IMG/VR virus record: IMGVR_UViG_3300035704_000386
Span: 1-37,226 of that record
Reading direction: 5' to 3' (one strand)
DNA length: 37,226 nt
Origin: a virus
A program made the translations under genes and the position numbers. A model generated the notes under the pieces. That model worked only from the letters and a program-made list of their open reading frames with translations. It had not been told where the DNA came from and did not search any database. Below are positions 1 to 6,747 of this stretch, piece by piece (the first letter of the stretch is position 1; each line of letters starts with the position of its first letter).

Positions 1-126
1 ATGACGCTCTCGCGCGCGGTCGCCCTGGCCTTCGTCGCGCTGGTCGCGGTCTCGACCGCGAGCGCCGGCTACCTGCTCTGGCACGCCCCACGCTGCTCGC
101 TCGCGCAGGGGACGCGCTGCCGATGA
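1..126 (+). CDS. small membrane or exported protein, unknown (possibly partial)
   Basis: A 41-residue frame begins with ATG at the first base of the window, so a longer upstream start cannot be excluded. Residues 5-25 are almost entirely hydrophobic (Ala, Val, Leu, Phe) and end in an Ala-Ser-Ala-like stretch, which fits a membrane anchor or signal peptide; two Cys follow. The stop overlaps the next start (ATGA at 123-126), typical of a translationally coupled phage gene. Function not recognised. Confidence 0.45.
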   Translation: MTLSRAVALAFVALVAVSTASAGYLLWHAPRCSLAQGTRCR

Positions 127-287
127 CGTTCCGCGATCGCGCACGCTCTCTCCTCGCCACAGCCGGCTTCGTCGGCATCGTGGCGGTCCTCGTCGCGGTT
201 GCGCTGGCGACCGGGACGCAATGCGGGCCCGGCGCGGCCGGTGTCTACATCGCGCACGTCATCCTCATTTCGGGATGCCCGCGATGA
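123..287 (+). CDS. small membrane protein, unknown
   Basis: A 54-residue protein whose residues about 9-29 form a strongly hydrophobic helix (Leu-Leu-Ala-Thr-Ala, then Val/Ala/Leu-rich), with an Arg-rich N-terminus that predicts the start is cytoplasmic. Two Cys lie after the helix. It starts in the stop of the previous gene and its own stop overlaps the next start (ATGA at 284-287). The coupling on both sides is the main evidence that it is a real gene. No family recognised; a spanin-like or moron membrane protein is possible. Confidence 0.5.
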   Translation: MTFRDRARSLLATAGFVGIVAVLVAVALATGTQCGPGAAGVYIAHVILISGCPR

Positions 288-856
288 GCGCGCCTTCGAT
301 GAAAGCACTCGATGCGGTGGTGCGGGCGCTGCAGCATGAGTTCGGTCCAGGCAAATACGAACTCACGGCACCTGCCGTGATCGCGGCGCTCGATGCCGCA
401 GGTTTCGAGATCGCCATCGAGCCGAAGGGCCTCGCCGCAGAGCAGTCGGCCGCTTTGATCGAGCGGGCGCGAGTGGCTGCTCACCCGAACTTTGCTTGTG
501 TTGCCACCGATCGCGGCCGAAGCACCTTTCAGGCCTTGATCACCAAGCTCGCCGATACGCTGGCCCGCCATCGCCGATGGATCGCCGACCTTCAGGCCGG
601 CACTTACGTCACCTGCGTGTACTGCGGTCATCAGTACGGGCCCGGCGAGACCACGCCGGTCGCGATGGCCGATGCGCTCAAGGCGCACGTCGCGCAATGC
701 CCCGAACATCCGATGTCGGCGCTCGGCGACGCGGCCACTGCGGCCTTTCACGCGCTCAAGAGCTACGAGTTCGGCAACACGGCGCCCGATCTCGCAGCAG
801 GCGTCGCTGCCAAGCTCGCTGACGCGCTCGCCAACGCCGGCCTGAAGGTGCCGTGA
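284..856 (+). CDS. zinc-finger-containing hypothetical protein
   Basis: 190 residues if translation starts at the ATG in the ATGA overlap at 284, preferred over an upstream in-frame start because of the coupling. The central part has a treble-clef or C2HC-like motif: Cys-x2-Cys in the CVYCGH segment (about residues 112-115), then a His-x4-Cys further on, followed by CPEHPMS. Proteins with this Cys-x2-Cys...His-Cys-x-x-His-Pro-Met arrangement occur in rhizobial phages as unknowns (from memory). The N-terminal half is alpha-helical in appearance. Nucleic-acid or protein binding is plausible but not shown. Confidence 0.75.
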   Translation: MSAPSMKALDAVVRALQHEFGPGKYELTAPAVIAALDAAGFEIAIEPKGLAAEQSAALIERARVAAHPNFACVATDRGRSTFQALITKLADTLARHRRWIADLQAGTYVTCVYCGHQYGPGETTPVAMADALKAHVAQCPEHPMSALGDAATAAFHALKSYEFGNTAPDLAAGVAAKLADALANAGLKVP

Positions 857-1041
857 TGGGCGCCCGCCGCGAGCGTCGCGTGCGCGCGCTGATCAAGGCG
901 CTGCGACCGTTCGCCGAGATCATCTTTCACCCGGCCACCAGCGACGACTGCCCGCTCGTGTTGCAGCCGCTCGGCAAGGCGACGATCCGTGTCCGCCACG
1001 TGCGCGCTGCGCGCCGCGCCATCCGCAAAGCGAGGGAGTGA
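856..1041 (+). CDS. small basic hypothetical protein
   Basis: 61 residues from the ATG at 856; a GTG at 853 in the same frame, overlapping the previous stop as GTGA, would add one residue. The protein is very rich in Arg (N-terminal RRERRVR and a C-terminal Arg/Ala helix), so it may bind nucleic acid. It ends in a GAGGGAGTGA stretch that serves as ribosome binding site for the gene starting immediately after. No family recognised. Confidence 0.55.
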   Translation: MGARRERRVRALIKALRPFAEIIFHPATSDDCPLVLQPLGKATIRVRHVRAARRAIRKARE

Positions 1042-1332
1042 ATGTCAGACGCAACCGCCGACGCGCCGACGCCGTTCGTCTTTCCGCGCGAGCTCACCAA
1101 GCCGCTGCGCGAGGTCCTCGGCCTGATGATCTTCCAAACCGTGCCTTTGGCCGAGGTTTATCGCGATGCCGGCGCCTACGTTCCGTCTCATGTCGAGGGC
1201 GCGCAAGCCTTCATGTTGCACCGGTTGCTCTGCCTCGCGCTCGAGCACGGCGAGGACTGGCGTCGGTTCGCCGGCGAGGACCTCGAGCGCACGGTCGCGG
1301 CCGCGAAGGCGCTGACGGGAGCGCCGTCATGA
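1042..1332 (+). CDS. hypothetical protein
   Basis: 96 residues starting directly after the preceding stop, with GAGGGAG just upstream as Shine-Dalgarno. The sequence looks mostly helical and acidic and has no recognised motif. Its stop overlaps the start of the Gp37/Gp68-family gene (ATGA at 1329-1332), so the two are probably translated together. Function unknown. Confidence 0.65.
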   Translation: MSDATADAPTPFVFPRELTKPLREVLGLMIFQTVPLAEVYRDAGAYVPSHVEGAQAFMLHRLLCLALEHGEDWRRFAGEDLERTVAAAKALTGAPS

Positions 1333-2525
1333 CGAGCACGATCTCATGGCTGCGCGGCGCCGACGGCACCAGGGGCGAGAGCTGGAACCCGATCCGCGCG
1401 CGCGACACCAGGACCAAGCGGCTGGGTCATCACTGCGAGCACGTCCACGAGGGCTGCCGCTTCTGCTACGCCGAGGACCTCAACCTCAATCGCCGCGACC
1501 TGCCCTACGGCGGCACGCGCCTTCCGTTCAAGCCCGCACATCTCGACGCCGGCGACGTCGAGGTGTTTCTCGACGAGGAGCGGCTGCTGGCGCCGCTCTC
1601 GTGGAAAAAGCCGAAGCGCATCTTCGTCGAGTCGATGAGCGACCCCTATGGCCGCTGGGTCGACGAAAGCTGGCTGCATCGCATCCGCGCCGTCCAGGCC
1701 GCAACGCCGCAGCACACCTACATCGAGCTCACCAAGCGGCCGAGCCGGATGAAGGCGTTCAACAACCTGGCGCGCACGCCCGCGAGCGTCCTGCGTGCGG
1801 CGGCCGAGCTCGGCGCCGACGGCGCCTTCGGCTCGTCCACCTTGGCGATCATCAATGCGCGGCTCGACCGCTGGCCGCTGTCCAACGTGATCGGCGGCGC
1901 CAGCTGCTCGATCCAGGCCGACCTCAATGTCTTCGGCAAGACGCTGCTCGAGACCAGCCTCGCGGTGCGGGTCATCTCGCTCGAACCGATGCTCGCGCCG
2001 GTGAACATCCTGTCGCTCGCGTTGTCGCTCGACAGCGGCGATGTTGGCTTGTGCCGTTGCGGCCACCGCCATGGCCTCAAACACGACCCCGACACCGGCG
2101 GCGTCGCGTGGCGCTGCCATGCGCGCGGCTGTGCGTGTGAGGAGTTCAGGCGGCCGCCCGGCGTCGGGCTGCACGGCGCCATTGTCGGCTTCGAGAGCGG
2201 CGCCGACGCGCGGTCCGGCAACATCGCGTGGATCCGCGCCGTCATCGATCAGTGCCGCCGCGCCGGCGTCGCGTGCTTTGTCAAGCAGCTCGGACGCCGG
2301 CCGCTCGGGTTCGTGGTCGACGATCAGCGCCGCCGCGGAGCTCGCCGTCGTCCGATCGAAGCCAAGGAGGTGCGGCTCAAGCTGCGCGACCGCAAGGGCG
2401 AGGACTGGTCGGAGTGGCCGGAGGACCTGCGCGTCCGCGAGTTTCCCGCGATCGACATTCCCGTGATCGCGGCGCCGCCGATGGCGCAGCTCGACATGTT
2501 CCCGGCCGCCGGCGTCGCGGGGTGA
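1329..2525 (+). CDS. phage Gp37/Gp68 family protein (DUF5131-like, radical-SAM-like cysteines)
   Basis: 398 residues from the ATGA overlap. Family hallmarks are clear in order: W-N-P near residue 20, Cys36/Cys43/Cys46 ending in the FCYAED motif, a segment reading IFVESMSDPYGRW (98-110), ELTKRPSRM (133-141), VISLEP (215-220), a GFESG-x-x-AR motif (287-294) and FVKQLG (317-322). The three N-terminal Cys resemble a radical-SAM cluster site, but the spacing is C-x6-C-x2-C and the usual Gly-Cys after W-N-P is absent. A Cys-rich insert (Cys242, 244, 263, 268, 270) looks like a zinc ribbon. The family is common in phages and its reaction is unsettled; nucleic-acid modification is a guess. Family call is strong. 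Confidence 0.88.
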   Translation: MTSTISWLRGADGTRGESWNPIRARDTRTKRLGHHCEHVHEGCRFCYAEDLNLNRRDLPYGGTRLPFKPAHLDAGDVEVFLDEERLLAPLSWKKPKRIFVESMSDPYGRWVDESWLHRIRAVQAATPQHTYIELTKRPSRMKAFNNLARTPASVLRAAAELGADGAFGSSTLAIINARLDRWPLSNVIGGASCSIQADLNVFGKTLLETSLAVRVISLEPMLAPVNILSLALSLDSGDVGLCRCGHRHGLKHDPDTGGVAWRCHARGCACEEFRRPPGVGLHGAIVGFESGADARSGNIAWIRAVIDQCRRAGVACFVKQLGRRPLGFVVDDQRRRGARRRPIEAKEVRLKLRDRKGEDWSEWPEDLRVREFPAIDIPVIAAPPMAQLDMFPAAGVAG

Positions 2526-2531
2526 ACGACC

Positions 2532-2795
2532 ATGAGCCGCCACGAAATCCCCGCGCTCGACAAGACTCACCGCGTCATCGTCGGCTGGGATCAACCACTC
2601 CTGACCTTTTTCGCGCAGGTGATTGACCGCCGGCGCGAGGTCGAGGAACGCGACGACAAGATCGTCGTGTGGCGCGGCTGCAAGCTCCGCGAGCTCTACG
2701 AGGTCGACGACCTGGCCCGCGTCGTCGCGCGCTATGCCGAGCTCACGCCGGAGATGCGGGCCACGCTTTACGGCGACAAGGACGAGGGCCGATGA
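2532..2795 (+). CDS. hypothetical protein
   Basis: 87 residues, starting 6 bases after the previous stop. Charged, mixed helix/strand composition, with one Cys in a WRGCKLREL segment and an acidic C-terminus. Its stop overlaps the next start (ATG at 2792). No family recognised; position in a coupled run of small accessory genes is the main support. Confidence 0.65.
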   Translation: MSRHEIPALDKTHRVIVGWDQPLLTFFAQVIDRRREVEERDDKIVVWRGCKLRELYEVDDLARVVARYAELTPEMRATLYGDKDEGR

Positions 2796-3049
2796 AGATC
2801 ACGATCGAGAGCACAAGCAAGATCGTTCAGCTCGTGATCGGCGGCGCAAAGGTGCCAGCGCGCGTCTGGCAGGGCGAGACCGCCAGCGGCATCCCGGTGC
2901 AGGCCTTCATCACGCGGATCGCGCCCGAGATCCCGAAGTCCGATCCGCGGCACCACGCGTTGACCGCCGAGTTCGATCGCGATCTCCAGGTCCAGGCCGA
3001 CCCACGGCCGAGCGTCGACGCCATTCCGCTTCGTTTTTTCATCGACTGA
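2792..3049 (+). CDS. hypothetical protein
   Basis: 85 residues from the ATGA overlap at 2792-2795. The N-terminus (MKITIESTSKIVQLV) looks like a beta-hairpin followed by an aromatic/Gly segment (RVWQGETASG), and the C-terminal third is acidic and Pro-rich. Short beta-rich proteins of this type, reading like an 'EST..V....VPARVWEG.T..G' pattern, recur in alphaproteobacterial phages as unknowns (from memory). Function unknown. Confidence 0.65.
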   Translation: MKITIESTSKIVQLVIGGAKVPARVWQGETASGIPVQAFITRIAPEIPKSDPRHHALTAEFDRDLQVQADPRPSVDAIPLRFFID

Positions 3050-3052
3050 CGC

Positions 3053-3244
3053 ATGGCCATGGCACGCAACCTTATAGCGGTCGGCTGCTGCAAGCCCGAC
3101 GACGTTGCCCGCGAGCGGCCGCAGATCGTGCTGCGGTTCGATCGCGAGACGTTCGACCAGGTCGCGCGACGCGCGGCCAATAATGGCCACAGCTTCAACG
3201 AGGAATGCCTTCTGCTGATCGAATGGGGGCTCGAGGCCGAATGA
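3053..3244 (+). CDS. Arc-like ribbon-helix-helix DNA-binding protein
   Basis: 63 residues (a second in-frame ATG lies at 3059). The C-terminal 40 residues read as a ribbon-helix-helix: a strand QIVLRFDRE, helix A FDQVARRAANNG, then the turn and helix B SFNEECLLLIEWGL. This is the Arc/MetJ layout, with Arg in the strand facing DNA and a Ser-Phe-Asn-Glu-Glu start to helix B as in Arc-family phage proteins. It would act as a dimeric DNA binder, possibly regulating this accessory run. The N-terminal 20 residues contain a Cys-Cys pair. The stop overlaps the next ATG (3241). Confidence 0.65.
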   Translation: MAMARNLIAVGCCKPDDVARERPQIVLRFDRETFDQVARRAANNGHSFNEECLLLIEWGLEAE

Positions 3245-3459
3245 CCAAGCGCCCCCTCCCCGATCATGCTCGCGCGGCGGCTTCGGCTGAAATCACCGCC
3301 CACCCTCTCGTCGTCGAGTTGTTTCGCGCGCTGCCCCCGTCCGCCGCCGAATTTACTGCGGAACGGCGCGCCGCCTGGCTGCGCGCAGCCGCGGCGATCT
3401 TCATCCTGCTCTACGGCGCCGTCGGAAATCTCGACATCACCTGGTCGGAGGATTCATGA
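3241..3459 (+). CDS. hypothetical protein, hydrophobic C-terminal half
   Basis: 72 residues from the ATGA overlap with the ribbon-helix-helix gene. Residues about 45-62 (AAAAIFILLYGAVGNL) are hydrophobic enough for a short membrane segment, preceded by an amphipathic helix. No family recognised. The stop overlaps the start at 3456. Confidence 0.5.
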   Translation: MTKRPLPDHARAAASAEITAHPLVVELFRALPPSAAEFTAERRAAWLRAAAAIFILLYGAVGNLDITWSEDS

Positions 3460-3611
3460 CCGCCGTCGGTCGAGAACAAGCGAAGGTGGCCCGCTGGAAT
3501 TCCGCGCATCCCGCGGCAGCCGTGCCGGTCACCTACGTCCACGACGACTTCACAGTCACTCTAACGCACATGCCTATCCGGTTTTCACCCAATGACGCAG
3601 AAACCTACTAG
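3456..3611 (+). CDS. 51-residue hypothetical protein
   Basis: Starts in the previous stop (ATGA at 3456-3459) and ends with TAG directly before the ATG of the E2-like gene, so it fills the gap with no spacer. The middle (VPVTYVHDDFTVTLTHMP) alternates like two beta strands. Supported by exact packing rather than homology. GC content starts to fall within this gene, continuing into the next one. Function unknown; co-translation with the E2-like protein makes a partner role possible. Confidence 0.45.
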   Translation: MTAVGREQAKVARWNSAHPAAAVPVTYVHDDFTVTLTHMPIRFSPNDAETY

Positions 3612-4025
3612 ATGTTGAATCCTCACATTGAAAGCGGCCTCGCGCGGCTCAAAACCAGATGGCCGCAATCGCATGCGGTGCCAGGCCAGCACGGCTATTT
3701 CTTGATCGTTGTTCCCGGTGTGCTTTTACCCCGCGGCTATCGAGAGACGATTTGCACCGTCCTTTTCGTCGCGCCTCCCGGCTTTCCCGCAGCATGTCCT
3801 GATCATTTCTACACTGACATCGAAATTAGGTTGCAGAACGGCGAAATCCCGAAGGCTGCGTTGCCCGCCCACCCCGTTCACGGCGGAAATTTCCCGAAAC
3901 GTCTTTGGCCTCAATGGGAGGGGTGCATGTGGTGGTCATGGCACTTGCAGATGTGGAATCCGAACCAGAGCAGCCTCTACACCTTCATGAAGGTGATCCA
4001 GCAACGCCTCAACCCGGCACGCTGA
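3612..4025 (+). CDS. stand-alone prokaryotic E2 (E2/UBC superfamily, Prok-E2_E-like) protein
   Basis: 137 residues. The E2-fold signature of the Prok-E2_E group is visible in order: GYFLIVVPGVLLPRGY (28-43), a central strand TVLFVAPPGFPAACPDHFYTD (start 49), then a C-terminal block with Trp102, Cys105, the WWSWH motif (107-111) and a W-N-P followed by SLYTFM. E2 proteins carry a ubiquitin-like protein on a catalytic Cys between an E1 and a target. Candidate Cys here are Cys105 and Cys62 (Cys48 is in a strand); which, if any, is catalytic cannot be decided by eye. Normally such genes sit beside E1/ThiF and JAB peptidase genes; none is visible here. The gene is clearly lower in GC than its neighbours (28 of 60 bases are G+C in 3781-3840). 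Fold call fairly sure; activity unknown. Confidence 0.78.
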   Translation: MLNPHIESGLARLKTRWPQSHAVPGQHGYFLIVVPGVLLPRGYRETICTVLFVAPPGFPAACPDHFYTDIEIRLQNGEIPKAALPAHPVHGGNFPKRLWPQWEGCMWWSWHLQMWNPNQSSLYTFMKVIQQRLNPAR

Positions 4026-4026
4026 C

Positions 4027-4179
4027 ATGACCACAACATCTAGAGGCGTGGGTGCCAACCGGACAGGCATGATAACGCAGACCCGCACGAAGGCGCAGCT
4101 TCTCGGCGGCCACACGGCCGTCGTCTGGCTCGATGACGTGCGCGGGTGCGTAGCGCTCGACAGGGTCAAACCGCGATGA
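4027..4179 (+). CDS. 50-residue hypothetical protein
   Basis: ATG at 4027, one base after the E2-like stop; TGA at 4177-4179 overlaps the ATG of the following ATPase. The N-terminal 20 residues are Thr/Arg-rich and polar; the rest (GGHTAVVWLDDVRGCVAL) could form two strands and holds one Cys. Too short for homology judgement; coupling on both sides supports it. Its tie to the E2-like gene by spacing is the only functional hint. Confidence 0.45.
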   Translation: MTTTSRGVGANRTGMITQTRTKAQLLGGHTAVVWLDDVRGCVALDRVKPR

Positions 4180-5972
4180 CAAACGCGAAATTCCCGCTCC
4201 CCGACAAGGCGCTCGAGGCGCACATCGCGGTCCTCGGCAAGACCGGCGCCGGCAAGACGACCACGACCAAGGACATCGTCGAGCATGTCGTCCCGATGGG
4301 CTTCCGGGTCTGCGTCCTCGACACCATCAAATCCGACTGGTGGGGCATCACCTCGAGCGCGAGCGGCAAAAGCCCGGGCCTGCCGTTCAAGATCCTCGGC
4401 GGCCCGCGCGGTCACGTGCCGCTGCACTCGTCCGCCGGCGGCGTCATCGGCCAGCTCGTCGGCCGCGGCCAGCTTCCGCTCTCGATCGTCGACATGGCCA
4501 ACTTCGAGGCCGGCGGCATCCAGCGATTCTTCGTCGATTTCGCCGAGGCGCTGTGGAAGAACGCGCGCGGCGTCGTCTACCTGGTGATCGAGGAGGCGCA
4601 CGAGCTCGCGCCCAAGGAGCGCGCCGGCTTCAACGCCGAGAACATGTCGATCCATTGGGCGAAGAAGCTTGCGACCGGCAGCCGCAAAAAAGGCATCCGC
4701 CTGATCGTCGCGTCGCAAAGCGTCCAGCAGCTGCACAATCGCGTGCTCGGCAGCTGCGAGACGCTGATCGCGCATCGCCTGATCGCGCCGGCCGACCAGG
4801 ACCCGATCGTCAAATGGATGAAATCCAACGCCGGCAAGGCGCGCGCCGACGATGTCGAGGCCTCGCTTTCCTCGCTGCCGACCGGGACCGCGTGGGTGTG
4901 CTCGGGCGAGGCGAAGGTGTTCGAGCGCATCACCTTCCCGAAGAACAAGACCTTCGACAACACCGCGACGCCGACCGACGACGCGGCCGATATCGACGTG
5001 CGGACCGCCGCCGTCGACCAGGACGAGCTGCGCACGCTGATCGGCGAGGAGGTCGCGAAGGCGGAGGCGAGCAATCCCGAGAAGCTGAAGGAGCGGATCG
5101 CCGACCTCGCCGCGAAGCTTTCGCGCGCGGAATATGCCGTCGGCGTAGCGCAAGAAGCCCATGCGGCCCCGCCCGATCCTGCGGCGCTCGGCAACGCTCG
5201 GCGAGACGGCCGCCGCGGCGGCCTGGTCGACGGCCACACCGCGGGCTTCCGTGATGGCTGGGACGCACGCGGAAATGCCGTCGATCGCGTCATCGCCGCT
5301 ATCGGCGCCGGCGAGGAATTGTTTGCGCGCGACCTCGGTACTGCCCGCACGGAGTTTTCGCGCAAGAACCTCGCTGCTCTTGTCGACGTGACAGCTCCTG
5401 CGCAGGCGTCTCCCGCGCCGGCACGGCAAGCCCTGCAGGCGCAACAGAAGCCCGCCGCTGCGCCTGCCACGAACGGCGCCAGCGACCGCAATCAGCAGGT
5501 CGACCGGCGCGTGCTCGGCGCGCTCGCCGAGCTCGAGGCGCTCGGTACGTCGGCGCCGACCCGTGAACTCGTCGGCGCCATGGCCGGCTTCGGCAATATC
5601 ACCTCCAAGGGCTTCCGCCAGGCGGTTGCCTTCCTCATCGGCGAGGGTTCGATCGAGATGCCGCGCGACGGGCGCCTGGCCCTCACCGACGCCGGCCGCG
5701 CGATCGCGCCGCGCGCTGCGCGTCCCGGCACAGTCGCCGACATGCGCAACCGCATCGTCAGCGTGCTCGGCGCGCCGGCCGATCGCATCCTGGACGAGCT
5801 GATCCGGATCTACCCGCAGTCGATCGAGCGCCAGGCGCTCGGCGATCTCACCGGCTTCGGCAACATCACCAGCAAGGGCTTCCGCCAGTCGGTCGCGCGG
5901 CTGATCGACATGGGCTTTGCGGCCAACCACGAGGCCGGCAAGGTCAAGGCAACTGAGGCGCTGTTTCCGTGA
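4176..5972 (+). CDS. HerA/DUF87-like P-loop ATPase with duplicated C-terminal winged-helix-like domain
   Basis: 598 residues from ATG 4176 (ATGA overlap); this start puts the P-loop near the N-terminus as usual in the family. Walker A is GKTGAGKTT (21-29), Walker B is VVYLVIEEAHE (133-143), and a GSRKKGIRLIVASQS segment (about 172-186) matches the sensor strand of HerA/FtsK-class translocases. These form hexameric motors pumping or unwinding DNA. A helical, Glu/Lys-rich linker follows, then an Ala/Pro-rich hinge, then two copies of a helical domain, each with the core GFGNITSKGFRQ (about 508-519 and 572-583), which look like winged-helix DNA-binding units. Neighbours are an E2-like gene upstream and a second ATPase 0.7 kb downstream. 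It is not a terminase: no nuclease domain. Confidence 0.82.
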   Translation: MTNAKFPLPDKALEAHIAVLGKTGAGKTTTTKDIVEHVVPMGFRVCVLDTIKSDWWGITSSASGKSPGLPFKILGGPRGHVPLHSSAGGVIGQLVGRGQLPLSIVDMANFEAGGIQRFFVDFAEALWKNARGVVYLVIEEAHELAPKERAGFNAENMSIHWAKKLATGSRKKGIRLIVASQSVQQLHNRVLGSCETLIAHRLIAPADQDPIVKWMKSNAGKARADDVEASLSSLPTGTAWVCSGEAKVFERITFPKNKTFDNTATPTDDAADIDVRTAAVDQDELRTLIGEEVAKAEASNPEKLKERIADLAAKLSRAEYAVGVAQEAHAAPPDPAALGNARRDGRRGGLVDGHTAGFRDGWDARGNAVDRVIAAIGAGEELFARDLGTARTEFSRKNLAALVDVTAPAQASPAPARQALQAQQKPAAAPATNGASDRNQQVDRRVLGALAELEALGTSAPTRELVGAMAGFGNITSKGFRQAVAFLIGEGSIEMPRDGRLALTDAGRAIAPRAARPGTVADMRNRIVSVLGAPADRILDELIRIYPQSIERQALGDLTGFGNITSKGFRQSVARLIDMGFAANHEAGKVKATEALFP

Positions 5973-6493
5973 GAATAGATTGGTCGATCGAGCTTCGCCG
6001 CCATGCCCGCAGAATCCGCGACGATAATTGGCGCTTCATGGAGCGGCTTGCCCGCTACGGCGTCGTGCACGTCTGCCCTTGGGCCAAAAATCGGAGCAGC
6101 ACTGCACGCCCGAATGAGATAATCCAAGGGCCGATCGGTTGGTCTGACTTCGCCCACTGGATTGTCGGCGAACATCGCCCGTGGTTCGGGCGCGGAGAGT
6201 GGGACCACCGGCGCCAGACCTGGGCCTATTGGCTGACCGCGGCCGGCCGAGCCGCATTGCGCCGTCGATCGCCGCGTGAGGATCGACTCCCGGTTCACGG
6301 CGGACTTGTAGAGCCTGGTTGGCGCGCTGCGCCGCGTGCCTTTCACCGAAACCTCTATGAACAGCGGCTGCACGTGCTGACACGCGCGCGCGGCTATCGT
6401 CATACGCGCGTTTGCTTCGGCGAACTGCGGCCGCCGCCATACGCGCCTCCGGCACTGCGGCCACGTCGTCCCCGGCGCAAGCGAGCAGCATGA
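5969..6493 (+). CDS. hypothetical protein, Arg- and Trp-rich
   Basis: 174 residues starting with GTG in a GTGA overlap with the ATPase stop. The first 100 residues are rich in Trp, His and Arg, with a WSDFAHWIVGEHRPWFGRGEWDH-like region suggesting a compact domain; the last 40 residues are basic and Pro-rich and probably disordered. No family recognised. It lies between two ATPase genes and is coupled to both sides, so it may be an accessory factor for one of them. Confidence 0.55.
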   Translation: MRIDWSIELRRHARRIRDDNWRFMERLARYGVVHVCPWAKNRSSTARPNEIIQGPIGWSDFAHWIVGEHRPWFGRGEWDHRRQTWAYWLTAAGRAALRRRSPREDRLPVHGGLVEPGWRAAPRAFHRNLYEQRLHVLTRARGYRHTRVCFGELRPPPYAPPALRPRRPRRKRAA

Positions 6494-6747
6494 TGCCCGA
6501 GCTTTTCACCGTGCACGACGCCAAAGACGGCTGCTGCCAGGAGGCCGCGCTTGGCCTCCCGTTCTACGCGCCTTGCAATAAGCCTGCCGTGGCGATCGTC
6601 GGCTGGAAGGGGCGCACCGAGCCGCCACTCAGGATGTGCAAGGCCTGTACGGATCACAACGTCAAAAAACGCAGCGGCGTCGTCATCGAGACGCTCGAGG
6701 AGGAAGACAATGGCTCCGCCAATTGCAACGCGCCCCGCGGCCGCTGA
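6490..6747 (+). CDS. small putative zinc-binding protein
   Basis: 85 residues starting at the ATGATG overlap (6490 or 6493). It has a Cys-Cys pair near residue 16, a single Cys in APCNKPA, and a Cys-x2-Cys in MCKACTDHN followed by Val-Lys-Lys-Arg, consistent with one zinc site. Related small phage proteins ending in a 'MC..C..HNVKNRG' pattern exist as unknowns (from memory). Its last 38 bases overlap the start of the second ATPase gene, whose Shine-Dalgarno (GAGGAGGAA) lies inside this gene. Confidence 0.6.
   Translation: MMPELFTVHDAKDGCCQEAALGLPFYAPCNKPAVAIVGWKGRTEPPLRMCKACTDHNVKKRSGVVIETLEEEDNGSANCNAPRGR

Noticed and set aside
3936-5930. A 664-codon open frame on the minus strand opposite the first ATPase
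   Set aside because: Antisense shadow of the ATPase; Arg/Ala/Asp-rich with no motif, while the plus-strand frame has Walker A and B.
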